Shown: positions 50,590 to 59,808 of the stretch, in pieces
How the letters are laid out: each line of letters begins with the position of its first letter
Position numbering within the stretch: position 1 is the stretch's first letter
Source of the DNA: Chthonomonadaceae bacterium
GTDB lineage: Bacteria > Armatimonadota > Fimbriimonadia > Fimbriimonadales > Fimbriimonadaceae
Assembly: GCA_015709495.1 (NCBI GenBank)
Contig: CP054189.1
Span: 1,860,001-1,924,000 of the forward strand
DNA length: 64,000 nt
Direction: 5' to 3'
Made by a program: the position numbers and the translations under genes
Notes under the pieces: model-generated
The model's database searches: none
What the model saw: the letters and a program-made list of their open reading frames with translations, nothing else
Told to the model about the DNA's origin: nothing

Positions 50590-53454
50590 ATGATGGCAGC
50601 TTCCCATGCGCGTGGCCGGGGCCGAGTCGTCCCGGTTCTTCTTGTCCTTTTGTCGCTATTCTCGGGCGCGTACGGCCAGAAGAAGGTCCTGACGCACGAC
50701 TTGTACGATAGTTGGAAGTCGATCCGCTCGCCAATGCTCTCGAAGGACGGCAAGTGGCTCGCCTACCAGGTGGCGCCTCAAGTCGGCGACGGCGTGTTGA
50801 TCGTACGGGCGACCGCCTCGGGCGCAGAAGTGAAGATCGAGCGGGGAACTGCCGCGAACTTCAGCCACGATTCGAAGTATCTGCTGTGTACGGTCGTCCC
50901 ACCGAAAGAGGAAGTCGACAAGGCGCGCCGCGAGAAGAAGCCCGCCAAAGACCAGCCGAAGAACTCCCTGGCCGTGCTCGAACTCGGGCAGTCCACGCCT
51001 AAGGTCATCGAACGCGTTCGATCATGGCGGCTCGCCGAAAAGGGGGGCTCGTGGTTCGCCTATCAGATCGAAGAGGTTCCCCCGGCAACGCCAGCGCAGC
51101 CTGCGAAACCCGCCGAGGGACAAGAGGCCGCTGAGAAGCCCCAAGGTCCCCAAAAGAAGAAGGACCATGCTCCCGGTACGCCTCTGCTTTTGCAGCAGAT
51201 CGGTTCGGCAAAGGAGATCCGGGTACCGGATGTGGCTTCCTATACGTTCTCCGAAGACGGCTCTTTAGTGCTTTTTGCCGCATCTACCAAGGATGGCAAA
51301 GGCGACGGAGTGTTCTATCTCGATCTGGGCAAGGAGGCGACGTACCCGGTCGTCTCGGAGCTGGGGCGATACTCGCAACTCACCTACCATGACAAGACGC
51401 GCAGGCTGGCTTTCCTCAGCGATAAGGACGATTACGCGGCGGAGAAGCCCAAGCAGAGCCTTTTCGTGTATCGGCTGGGTGAAGTCAAGGAGCAAGCGAT
51501 GGTGTCCGCAACGACTGCGGGCGTCCCCCAAGGTTGGGAGATCGTGACTCGGGGCGCGCTGAGGTTCTCAGACTCCGGTGCGCGGGTGCAGTTTGCCACA
51601 GCGCCGCTCGCGCCCGAGGCCCCGAAGGACGACACCCCCGAAGAAGAGAAGGTGCAGGTCGACGTATGGAATTGGCGCGACCCGCAGCTCCAGCCTCAAC
51701 AACTGTTGCAAGCCAACGCCGAGCGAAATCGAAGCTATACCGCGGTGCTTCACCTTGGCTCGAACCGGGTCGTTCAGCTCTCTTCGCCCGACTTGCGAAC
51801 CGTCAACGTCGGAGGGAAGGGCGACGCCAAGTTCGCCGTTGCCGCAGACGACCGGCCGTATCTTCAGCACATCTCCTGGGACCAAGGGTACTACGATATC
51901 TACATCGTCAACGTCGAGGACGGCTCGCGGAAGAAAGCGCTCGAACAGTGGGCCGTCGTGCCCTCAACCTCGCCCAGCGGCCGCTTTGCGATGGTGTATG
52001 ACGAGGTGAAACGAACGTGGTCGAGCCTCGAACTCGCAACTGGAAAGATCACCGACCTGAGTTCGGCGATTCCCTATGCGATCCACGACGAAGAGGACGA
52101 TCATCCTGCAAATCCCGGATCGTACGGACTGAGCGGATGGACGGATGGCGACAAGCGCGTGCTCATCAACGACCGCTTCGACATCTGGGCTTGCGATCCG
52201 ACGGGCGCGGCGAAGCCCACCTGCGTGACCGACGGCGTCGGACGGGCGTTTCGGATCAGCTTCCGGCCCGTCGTCATGGATCGCGAGCGCGACACCCTAG
52301 ACCCCGCCGCTCCTCTGTTCTTGCTCGGCATGAACGAAGACACCAAGGCGACCGGTTTCTTCCGCGACCGAGTGGAAGGAGTCGGATCGCCCGAGCGGCT
52401 GCTTTATGAAGACGCAATCCTCACGTTTACGACGAAGGCGGAGCAATCCGACACGATCGTCTACACGCGCCAAACCTTCACGGAGTACCCCGACCTCTGG
52501 CTGGCTACCACCCACTTTCAGGGCGGAAAGAAGGTCTCGGAGGCAAACCCGCAGCAGTCGGAGTACAACTGGGGCGCCTCGGAGCTTGTTCGATGGGTGT
52601 CGGGCGAGGGCGTGCCGCTCAGCGGCGTGCTCGTCAAGCCGGAGAACTTCGATCCCGCCAAGAAGTACCCGATGATCGTGTACTTCTACGAGCGCCTCTC
52701 CGACCAACTTCATCGGCATCGAGTTCCAGCGCCCAGCGCTTCGACCATCAACCCAACCGTATATGCCAGCAACGGCTACTTGGTCTTCATGCCCGACATC
52801 CCTTATGAGATTGGATTCCCCGGAGAGAGTTCGGAGCAGGCGATCATTCCGGGGGTGCTCTCTTTGATCGATCGAGGGTTCGTCGATCGCCAGCGCATCG
52901 GCATTCAAGGACAGAGCTGGGGCGGCTATCAGGTAGCGTTTCTGGTGACGCGGACCAACCTCTTCCGAGCCGCTTGCGCCGGCGCCCCGGTTTCCAATAT
53001 GTTCTCCGCGTACGGGGGCATTCGGTGGGGAAGTGGCCTGGTTCGGGCCATGCAATATGAGAAGGGTCAGAGTCGAATCGGCGCGACCATTTGGGATAAA
53101 CCCTTGCTCTACATCGAGAACTCGCCCGTGTTCTGGGCAGACCGCGTCAACACGCCGCTTCTGATGATGCACAACGACAAGGATGGCGCCGTTCCCTGGT
53201 ATCAAGGCATCGAGTACTTCACGGCTTTGCGGCGGCTGCAGAAGCCCGTTTGGCTCGTGGTGTACAACAACGAGGACCACAACCTCACGCGACGGCCCAA
53301 TCAGAAGGATTGGGCGGTTCGGATGCAGCAGTTCTTCGATCACTACCTCAAGGACGCCCCCGCGCCGAAGTGGATGACCGAGGGCGTTCCCGCCGTCGAA
53401 AAGGGTCGGACTTTGGGCCTTGAGATGCCGGGAGCGGGCAAGCCAGGAGGCTAG
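50590..53454 (+). CDS. S9 family (prolyl oligopeptidase-type) secreted peptidase
   Basis: 954 residues with a signal peptide (VVPVLLVLLSLFSGAYG). A long beta-propeller region is interrupted by a Pro/Ala/Lys-rich linker at about 160-200. The alpha/beta-hydrolase domain has the nucleophile Ser776 in GIQGQSWGGYQ, Asp in HNDKDGAVPWYQG, and His in NNEDHNLTRRPNQ. It cleaves short peptides, probably in the periplasm. A second S9 protein occurs at 56.6-59.1 kb with low similarity. It has no obvious neighbour in the same operon. Confidence 0.93.
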   Translation: MMAASHARGRGRVVPVLLVLLSLFSGAYGQKKVLTHDLYDSWKSIRSPMLSKDGKWLAYQVAPQVGDGVLIVRATASGAEVKIERGTAANFSHDSKYLLCTVVPPKEEVDKARREKKPAKDQPKNSLAVLELGQSTPKVIERVRSWRLAEKGGSWFAYQIEEVPPATPAQPAKPAEGQEAAEKPQGPQKKKDHAPGTPLLLQQIGSAKEIRVPDVASYTFSEDGSLVLFAASTKDGKGDGVFYLDLGKEATYPVVSELGRYSQLTYHDKTRRLAFLSDKDDYAAEKPKQSLFVYRLGEVKEQAMVSATTAGVPQGWEIVTRGALRFSDSGARVQFATAPLAPEAPKDDTPEEEKVQVDVWNWRDPQLQPQQLLQANAERNRSYTAVLHLGSNRVVQLSSPDLRTVNVGGKGDAKFAVAADDRPYLQHISWDQGYYDIYIVNVEDGSRKKALEQWAVVPSTSPSGRFAMVYDEVKRTWSSLELATGKITDLSSAIPYAIHDEEDDHPANPGSYGLSGWTDGDKRVLINDRFDIWACDPTGAAKPTCVTDGVGRAFRISFRPVVMDRERDTLDPAAPLFLLGMNEDTKATGFFRDRVEGVGSPERLLYEDAILTFTTKAEQSDTIVYTRQTFTEYPDLWLATTHFQGGKKVSEANPQQSEYNWGASELVRWVSGEGVPLSGVLVKPENFDPAKKYPMIVYFYERLSDQLHRHRVPAPSASTINPTVYASNGYLVFMPDIPYEIGFPGESSEQAIIPGVLSLIDRGFVDRQRIGIQGQSWGGYQVAFLVTRTNLFRAACAGAPVSNMFSAYGGIRWGSGLVRAMQYEKGQSRIGATIWDKPLLYIENSPVFWADRVNTPLLMMHNDKDGAVPWYQGIEYFTALRRLQKPVWLVVYNNEDHNLTRRPNQKDWAVRMQQFFDHYLKDAPAPKWMTEGVPAVEKGRTLGLEMPGAGKPGG

Positions 53455-53549
53455 CGGGCGATTGGGCTCGCCCAGCCGGGTGGGCCCTGAGGTTCCCCGG
53501 TAGAAATGCCGATAGTCCAATGAGGGCCGAGTGCGCCCTCGCTGGACAC

Positions 53550-55634
53550 ATGAGTTCGATTCAGCGTCTGCTGCGCCATACTGACCTACTCCTGGGAATG
53601 GGCCTCATCGCCGTTGTTGGGATTCTCATCATCCCGCTGCCGCACTGGCTCCTCGACCTTGGGCTGGTCATGGCGATCGGCGCGTCGGTCGTGATCCTGC
53701 TCGCGGCGGTCAACGTGACCGACCCGCTCCAGTTCAGTGTGTTTCCGAGCCTCCTGCTCATCACGACGCTTTACCGGCTCGCCCTCAGCATCGCGGCCAC
53801 GAAGCTGATTCTGGGTACGGCCGAGGCGGGCCATGTCATCGATACGTTCGGAAGCCTAGTGATGGGGGGCGACTTCGTCGTCGGCTTCGTGGCGTTCCTC
53901 ATCCTCGTCGTCGTGCAATTCGTGGTGATCACGAACGGCGCGGGCCGGGTGTCTGAAGTCGTCGCCAGGTTCACGCTCGACGCGATGCCCGGAAAGCAAA
54001 TGGCGATCGACGCCGACCTCGCAGCGGGGATCATCGACGACGAAGAAGCCAAGCAACGACGCAAACAGATCAAGCAAGAGGCGGACTTTTACGGCGCGAT
54101 GGACGGCGCGTCCAAGTTCGTCAAAGGCGACGCCATCGCCTCGATCCTCATCATCCTGATCAACATCATCGGCGGGTTGGCCGTGGGGTTCCTGAAGGGC
54201 CAGGGCGACGCCATGACGATTTTGAGAACCTACGCTCTGCTCAGCGTGGGCGAAGGCCTCGTTAGCCAACTCCCGGCCCTTCTCATCAGCACGGCGAGCG
54301 GCCTGATGGTAACCCGCGCGGGACAGGAACGGAGCATGGGCGCAGAGGTGACCGCGCAGCTTCTCGGACAGCCGAGAGCGATGCTGTTTGCAGCGATTTC
54401 TCTGGGCTGCCTGGCCTTTGTTCCAGGGTTTCCGGCCACGATCTTCCTGGGCGTGGCGGTGCTCCTGTATGGGCTCTATAGCTACCTCAAGGGCAACCCC
54501 AACGCCCTGCGCAACCTATCCCTTGGTAAGTCTGACAACAAACCTGACGGCGCAAAGCCTGAGGCGAAGAAGGACACCGTCCCGCAAGGGCCCGAAGCCG
54601 TACTCCCGTTGCTCGGCGTTGATCCGCTCGAAATCGAAATCGGGTATGGGCTCACCAAACTCGCGGACCCACGAGTGGGGGGCGACCTCGCAGATCGAGT
54701 CTCTGCGACTCGGAGGCAAATCGCCATGGAAATCGGATTCGTAATGCCGACCGTTCGAATTCGGGACAGTATCCATCTGCGGTCGAACGAGTACGTCCTA
54801 AAGGTTCGCGGCGAAGAGGTCAACCGCTCCGAAGTGATGCCCGATCGGCTCCTCGCTGTGAATTCCGGCGCGGTGATTCAGAACGTGGCTGGGATCGCCG
54901 CAAAGGACCCGGTCTTCGGACTGGACGCCTTGTGGGTCGAAGCTGGCGACCGTGAGGCTGCGGAACGCGCGGGATTCACCGTCATCGAGCCTTCCGCGGT
55001 GCTGAGTACCCACCTCTCTGAGGTCGTCCGGGCACATGCCGCCGATCTCCTGAGCCGCCAAGACGTCCAGATGTTGCTCGACAATGCGAAGGCTCACGAC
55101 GAGGCGGTCGTCAACGAGCTCGTCAACAACGTGCTGCAGGTCGGGGACATTCAGAAGGTCCTCCAGCACCTCTTGCGGGAGAAGGTGCCGATCCGGGACA
55201 TGGTGACGATCCTCGAAACCATGGCGGACTTCGGCTCGCGCGTTAAGGACCCCGAGCAATTGGGCGAGCTCGTCCGCGCGGCAATCTCTCGCACCATCAC
55301 CCGGCAGTACCTCGATGACAACAATAAGCTGTATTGCATCACGCTCGAACCGGCTGTTGAGCGGGACCTTGCCGAAAAGGTCAACGTGACGAGTTTCGGC
55401 TCGATGCTCGTGCTCGATCCCGATGAGCAGCGCCATCTCGTGCAGCGGCTGCAATCTGAAGTCGATCGCGCGTCGGCGCAAGGCTATCAGGCGGTGCTGA
55501 TCTGCAGCACGCAGCTCAGGCTGCCCCTACGGCGGTTGGCTGAAAAGAGCCTTCCCTCGCTCCCGATCCTGGCGTATAACGAGGTCGCCGAAAAAGCCGA
55601 AGTCGAGTTCGTCGGCCAGGTCAAAGCCGCTTGA
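53550..55634 (+). CDS. flhA: Flagellar export apparatus protein FlhA
   Basis: 694 residues. Eight or so N-terminal membrane helices (FPSLLLITTLYRLALSIAATK, NGAGRVSEVVARFTLDAMPGKQMAIDADL with the FHIPEP-family signature) precede a cytosolic export-gate domain ending EFVGQVKAA. FlhA controls entry of flagellar substrates. No other fli or flh genes are adjacent, which is unusual. FlhA rather than type III SctV is chosen from GRVSEVVARFTLDAMPGKQMAIDADL and length, but this is not decisive. ATG 53550 is used; an ATG 10 codons upstream is also in frame, with a GAGGGC/GCCCTC hairpin between. Confidence 0.88.
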   Translation: MSSIQRLLRHTDLLLGMGLIAVVGILIIPLPHWLLDLGLVMAIGASVVILLAAVNVTDPLQFSVFPSLLLITTLYRLALSIAATKLILGTAEAGHVIDTFGSLVMGGDFVVGFVAFLILVVVQFVVITNGAGRVSEVVARFTLDAMPGKQMAIDADLAAGIIDDEEAKQRRKQIKQEADFYGAMDGASKFVKGDAIASILIILINIIGGLAVGFLKGQGDAMTILRTYALLSVGEGLVSQLPALLISTASGLMVTRAGQERSMGAEVTAQLLGQPRAMLFAAISLGCLAFVPGFPATIFLGVAVLLYGLYSYLKGNPNALRNLSLGKSDNKPDGAKPEAKKDTVPQGPEAVLPLLGVDPLEIEIGYGLTKLADPRVGGDLADRVSATRRQIAMEIGFVMPTVRIRDSIHLRSNEYVLKVRGEEVNRSEVMPDRLLAVNSGAVIQNVAGIAAKDPVFGLDALWVEAGDREAAERAGFTVIEPSAVLSTHLSEVVRAHAADLLSRQDVQMLLDNAKAHDEAVVNELVNNVLQVGDIQKVLQHLLREKVPIRDMVTILETMADFGSRVKDPEQLGELVRAAISRTITRQYLDDNNKLYCITLEPAVERDLAEKVNVTSFGSMLVLDPDEQRHLVQRLQSEVDRASAQGYQAVLICSTQLRLPLRRLAEKSLPSLPILAYNEVAEKAEVEFVGQVKAA

Positions 55635-56591
55635 TCAATACCCCATTTCCGGGTCGATGCGATTCTCCATAGCCTCTCCCTGCCCGGCTTGCCGCAGCAG
55701 TTTGGCGATGTGTTCGAAGCGGTGGGACTCCACTTCGGTCGAACTTCCGCCCCGATGGGGACTGAGGACCACGTTGTCCAAAGTCTCGAACGGGTAATCG
55801 GAGGGGGACACTCGTTCGCCAGGTTTCGGATAGCGGTACCAGACGTCGAGCCCAGCTCCCCCCAAGTGGCCGGAGGAGAGCGCTTCGAAGAGCGGACGCT
55901 CGTCGACGATCTTGGCTCTGGCGACGTTGATCAGAATCGTACCCTTGGGCAGCGCGGCGAGTTCCCTTTCCCCGATCATCCCTTCGGTGTGCGGAGTGAG
56001 CGGCAGAGCGATGTGGAGCACTTCCGCGCACGCGAGGGCCTCGGCGAGGTTCTGGAAGGAAACCACGGAAACGGGGGCGTCCGCGCCGAGCTCGGGCCGG
56101 TTTCGGATCGCCGTGACCTTCATCCCGAGCGCTACGCACGCCTTGGCGATTCTCCTCCCGATCCCGCCATAGCCCAGAACCAGGGCCCGCTTGCCTTCGA
56201 GCCTGAGGGACTGGGCATCGTCCCATCGGGGGGACCAGTCGCCCTTCCGAAGCAATCCGTCCATCGGCACGATTCTCTTGCATACCGCGAACATCAGCGC
56301 AAGAGCCATCTCGGCGGTCTCTGGGCCGCTATGGTGGATGTTGTGAAGGCTCAGGCGCGGGCGTTGGCGCAAGAGCGCGAGCGTCTCAGGAGGCACGCCC
56401 GTAAACGGCACGATCACGGACCTCAGAACGCTCGACGCCTCCAACCTCTCCGCGTTGGGCCAACCGTCGACCAATACCTCGTAATCGGATGGCCCCGGTT
56501 CGCCGCCGAATAGTTCGATGCCTTCGCCGACCCACTCTCGGAGCCGCGCGACCTCCTCTGCCGAGGACAATCGGGGGTACCACACTCTCAC
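55635..56591 (-). CDS. D-isomer specific 2-hydroxyacid dehydrogenase
   Basis: 318 residues. The NAD-binding Rossmann motif is RALVLGYGGIGRRIAKACVALGM, followed by the catalytic Arg in NVARAKIVDE, Glu in GLDVW-region and His in LSPHRGG. The N-terminal substrate domain is short and divergent. Substrate not assignable (candidates include glyoxylate/hydroxypyruvate and related acids). Start is GTG 56591; TAGGGT lies 12 nt upstream, a weak -10. It converges with flhA at 1 nt. Confidence 0.87.
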   Translation of the reverse strand: MRVWYPRLSSAEEVARLREWVGEGIELFGGEPGPSDYEVLVDGWPNAERLEASSVLRSVIVPFTGVPPETLALLRQRPRLSLHNIHHSGPETAEMALALMFAVCKRIVPMDGLLRKGDWSPRWDDAQSLRLEGKRALVLGYGGIGRRIAKACVALGMKVTAIRNRPELGADAPVSVVSFQNLAEALACAEVLHIALPLTPHTEGMIGERELAALPKGTILINVARAKIVDERPLFEALSSGHLGGAGLDVWYRYPKPGERVSPSDYPFETLDNVVLSPHRGGSSTEVESHRFEHIAKLLRQAGQGEAMENRIDPEMGY

Positions 56592-56628
56592 TCGCCCAGG
56601 TGTACCCTATGCCCGGCCGAGAGGAGCG

Positions 56629-59079
56629 TCAGTTCCCGCCTTTGTTCGTCATGTCCGCGCTTCGGCGGTACCCGTCCCCCAGCAGGTGTTCGGCGAAGTA
56701 CTCGTACATCATCTGCGTGAAGTACCCCGTCATGCTGCCGAAGCCATGCGCTTGGCCCGGCATCAGCATGAAGTCGAACCTCTTGTTGGCTTTGATCAGC
56801 GCATCCACCAGCCGAATCGTGTTGCCGGGATGGACGTTGTTGTCCATATCCCCATGTACGAGGAGCAACTTACCCTTGAGGTTCGCAGCCATTTCGGCGT
56901 TCGTAGGAACCTTGATCTCGAATGTGGTCTCTTCGACTTCGTTCCCTTGGGCGTCTTTGACCTTCTTCTTGACCTCCTTCAGGCCGTGGTGCTGCTCGCT
57001 CCAGTTCTGGTTGTAGATATTGTTGTCGTGGTTGCCTGCAGAGGAGACTCCGACCTTGAAGAAGTCGTTGTAGGGAGGGACGAGCAGGGCGGCTGCAGTC
57101 ATGAACCCACCGCCGGAGTGCCCATAAATGCCCACCCTCTCGATGTCGATCCAAGGGTTCTTGGCGGCGAGTTGCTCGATCCCGGCTTTCTTGTCGGCGA
57201 GCCCGTAGTCTCGCAGGTTGTAATAGCCGTAGCTGTGGTAGGCGTTGGAGCGTCGCGGGTTGCCTCCGCGGTTGCCGATCTGAATCACGATGAACCCAAG
57301 CTGCGCCAGCTCTTGCTGCCCCCCGGTTGGCGAGAACCCGACCGTTACCGATTCGGTTTGCGGACCCGGATAGACGTACGCGATGATCGGGTACTTCTTG
57401 TTCGGGTTGAAATCGAACGGCTTCCACATGTTGCCGTAGATTTCTGTGACTCCGTCCGCGGCTTTGACGACGAACGGCTCGGGAAACCTCCACCCCATTT
57501 CTGTGAGTTGCGAGAGGTCTGTCTTTTCCAACTCCATGATGACTTCGCCGTTCGCATCGCGAAGCACGCATCCGGGCGCAAGGTCGATCCGCGAGAAGCT
57601 ATCGACGAGAAACCTCTGCTTCGGGGAGGGCGCGGTCGAATGGTTGGCGTCGCCGGCATCGAGGAGCTTGAGGTTCTTGCCGTCCAGTTGGACGGAGTAA
57701 AGGTGCGAGTGGTAGGGGTTCTCCCCCAGTTCTCGACCCACTCCGCGAATCCAGACCTTGCCTCCCTCCGCATCGACTGCGACGATCGTGTCAGCTCGCC
57801 ACGGACCGGACGTGAGGGCGTGCTTCAGAGTTCCGTCGTTGCTGTAGAGGTAGTAATGACCCCACCCCGTTCGTTCGGAGAACCAAATGAAGTCGCCGCC
57901 AGGCTTCACGTATCGAACGCCTTGGGTTTCGAGGAAGGCGTTCTCTGTGGACTCGCTGAGCAAGACCTTCGACGCAGTGGTCAGCAGGTCCCATTCACAA
58001 AGGTCCAGGTTGCGCTGGAGGCGATCCTTGCGAACGAACCGAAGCTGCTTCGAGTCAGGCGCCCACTCGATATCGGAAACCCGTTGGTCTTTCCATCGCT
58101 CGACCGGCACTTTCTGAAACAGCTTGCCTTCCGTGCGGAAGACGTGAACCTCCTGCTGCGCGACGTCGGCTTCGCCTGGCATCGCGTACTTGTAGCTCAT
58201 CAGGGTAGGCCGGGGTTGAGAAAGGACGTTGACCAAGAAAAGCTCTTTGACCTTTCTTGAGTCTGAGCGAACCACATAAAACGCCTTCGAATCGGACGAC
58301 CACCTTACGTTGGCGCGAACTCGGCGAGGCGCCTGCCCGGTCCGTTCCTCTTGCTGCTCTTCGTCTTCTTGGCGTCCGCCAAAACCGCCGTCGCTCCCGA
58401 AGCTGTAGTACTGGGCTCCGTCTTTGCTCAGTTGGATGGGTTCGTCCTCCTTGCCCACTTCGACGACGAATAGGTTGTGGTTCTCGGCGTAGGCGTACCA
58501 TTTCCGATCTGGCGAGAAGTTTCTGTATTCGCGGGACTGCTGGGCTCCTGGCCGCTGTGCTTGGCCCTGAGTGGGCGGCGCCTGCGCCCTTCCGAGCGAC
58601 TTCAGCGCGCCGGTCGCCAGCTCGAGTTCAAACCGTTGCTCGTCCGTAGTGAACCGAAACTTCGCGCCATCGTCCGTCACGCTCGTGGCGCTCAGGCTCA
58701 GCGCGTGAGCCTCCTTGGGCTTCTTGGTGGCTTCGGTTAGGTCGGCGGCGAGCTTCTGATGATCGAACAGAGGCTTCTTTTGCTTGGCTTTCGCGTCCAC
58801 AAGCACGTACCTTGTGCCTGCTGCGTCTCGCCATGAATACCAGAACTTGTCCGTTTCGCCGATCCAGTTAGCCGAAATCGAGTTGCTATAGACGAATTTC
58901 TGGAGTTTGCTGTTTGCAAACTGCTCTTGCAGCTTCCAATTGGCACGGACTTCGGTCTGCGCCAGCCCAGCGGACGGCGCAAGGAGTGCGATTCCCAAGG
59001 CGGAAGCGAAGCCGAACCTGTTCAGAAGGTGAGTGGCCCGAAGGGGGGCGAAGTCGCGAGAGAGTGGACGTGCGGTCAT
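56629..59079 (-). CDS. S9 family peptidase with DPP-IV-type beta-propeller
   Basis: 816 residues with a signal peptide (GFASALGIALLAPSAGLA). An N-terminal beta-propeller of the DPP-IV type is followed by the hydrolase domain: catalytic Ser in GIYGHSGGGFMT-like VGIYGHSGGGFMT, Asp in VHGDMDNNVHPGN, His in LMPGQAHGFG. DPP-IV relatives remove dipeptides from N-termini with Pro or Ala at position 2. GAGGAAA lies 8 nt before ATG 59079, which decides against upstream starts at 59121 and 59094. Low similarity to the other S9 protein, so not a recent duplicate. Confidence 0.92.
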   Translation of the reverse strand: MTARPLSRDFAPLRATHLLNRFGFASALGIALLAPSAGLAQTEVRANWKLQEQFANSKLQKFVYSNSISANWIGETDKFWYSWRDAAGTRYVLVDAKAKQKKPLFDHQKLAADLTEATKKPKEAHALSLSATSVTDDGAKFRFTTDEQRFELELATGALKSLGRAQAPPTQGQAQRPGAQQSREYRNFSPDRKWYAYAENHNLFVVEVGKEDEPIQLSKDGAQYYSFGSDGGFGGRQEDEEQQEERTGQAPRRVRANVRWSSDSKAFYVVRSDSRKVKELFLVNVLSQPRPTLMSYKYAMPGEADVAQQEVHVFRTEGKLFQKVPVERWKDQRVSDIEWAPDSKQLRFVRKDRLQRNLDLCEWDLLTTASKVLLSESTENAFLETQGVRYVKPGGDFIWFSERTGWGHYYLYSNDGTLKHALTSGPWRADTIVAVDAEGGKVWIRGVGRELGENPYHSHLYSVQLDGKNLKLLDAGDANHSTAPSPKQRFLVDSFSRIDLAPGCVLRDANGEVIMELEKTDLSQLTEMGWRFPEPFVVKAADGVTEIYGNMWKPFDFNPNKKYPIIAYVYPGPQTESVTVGFSPTGGQQELAQLGFIVIQIGNRGGNPRRSNAYHSYGYYNLRDYGLADKKAGIEQLAAKNPWIDIERVGIYGHSGGGFMTAAALLVPPYNDFFKVGVSSAGNHDNNIYNQNWSEQHHGLKEVKKKVKDAQGNEVEETTFEIKVPTNAEMAANLKGKLLLVHGDMDNNVHPGNTIRLVDALIKANKRFDFMLMPGQAHGFGSMTGYFTQMMYEYFAEHLLGDGYRRSADMTNKGGN

Positions 59080-59271
59080 CTGTGGTTTCCTCATGCGGGG
59101 CAGGGGGCAGCCAGAAAGCAAGCACCCGCTTTCCGGCGGTTTTCCCTCCGGCTATAAGCGAAATACGATCACCCGACGAGCGATTCCTTCAGAAACCCCT
59201 AGTTCTGAGTACCAAAGAACTCGCGATCCGCAAAATCCCAGGCCGAATCCCGGGCTGTTCGAATCCGATGC

Positions 59272-59754
59272 CTATCGGCCGCCTTTAGCCAAGGCAGAAT
59301 CGAGTTGGATATTCGCCGTTCGGAGCCTTTGGGCGAGCAATCGGGCGATATTCGCCATCAGCGCGGCCTTCGTCGAGGCATCCTGATCCATCAATTCTCG
59401 GAGCCTTGCCGAGGGAATCACTGCGACTGAAGTCCCGCCGACGCTTACGACGTTAGCCGAGCGCGGCTGATCGTCGATGAGCGAGACCTCGCCGATGATG
59501 CTGCCCTCTCCGATCTCCGCCAGCGTCTCATCCGAAAACGTCTTGATGCAGGCAAGCCCGCGCAGAATCAGCATGAGGTCGGAGTTGCGGTCGAATTGCC
59601 GGACGATCGTATCGCCTCCATTGAACTCCTTCACAGCGGCGAGCCCCACGACCGAGTCCAATTGACCCTCGTTCAGGCCTTGAAACAAGTAGTTCTTCTT
59701 CAGTACTTCAACGACTTCCAACGATCCTTCCTCCAGATGCTCATTGTATGCCAT
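59272..59754 (-). CDS. Cyclic nucleotide-binding domain protein
   Basis: 160 residues. One cNMP-binding domain: FQGLNEGQLDSVVGLAAVKEF, LILRGLACIKTF, and the phosphate-binding cassette GEGSIIGEVSLIDDQPRSANVV. No helix-turn-helix follows, so it is not a Crp-like regulator by itself. It may act as a ligand-controlled adaptor. AGGG lies 7 nt before ATG 59754. It diverges from the acetyltransferase gene. Confidence 0.85.
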   Translation of the reverse strand: MAYNEHLEEGSLEVVEVLKKNYLFQGLNEGQLDSVVGLAAVKEFNGGDTIVRQFDRNSDLMLILRGLACIKTFSDETLAEIGEGSIIGEVSLIDDQPRSANVVSVGGTSVAVIPSARLRELMDQDASTKAALMANIARLLAQRLRTANIQLDSALAKGGR

Positions 59755-59808
59755 TCGACGCCCTGAAACAACCTCCTCTAGCTGCGGTAACATCGAATTG
59801 CCTCAAGA

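Noticed and set aside
52297-53520. 407-codon minus-strand open frame
   Set aside because: Antisense to the hydrolase domain of the S9 peptidase, whose catalytic residues are intact.
53550-55634. Type III secretion export gate (SctV) instead of FlhA
   Set aside because: Sequence of the FHIPEP region and length fit FlhA, and no injectisome genes are nearby. Not fully excluded.
56518-58260. 580-codon plus-strand open frame
   Set aside because: Antisense to the DPP-IV-like peptidase; no recognisable domain.
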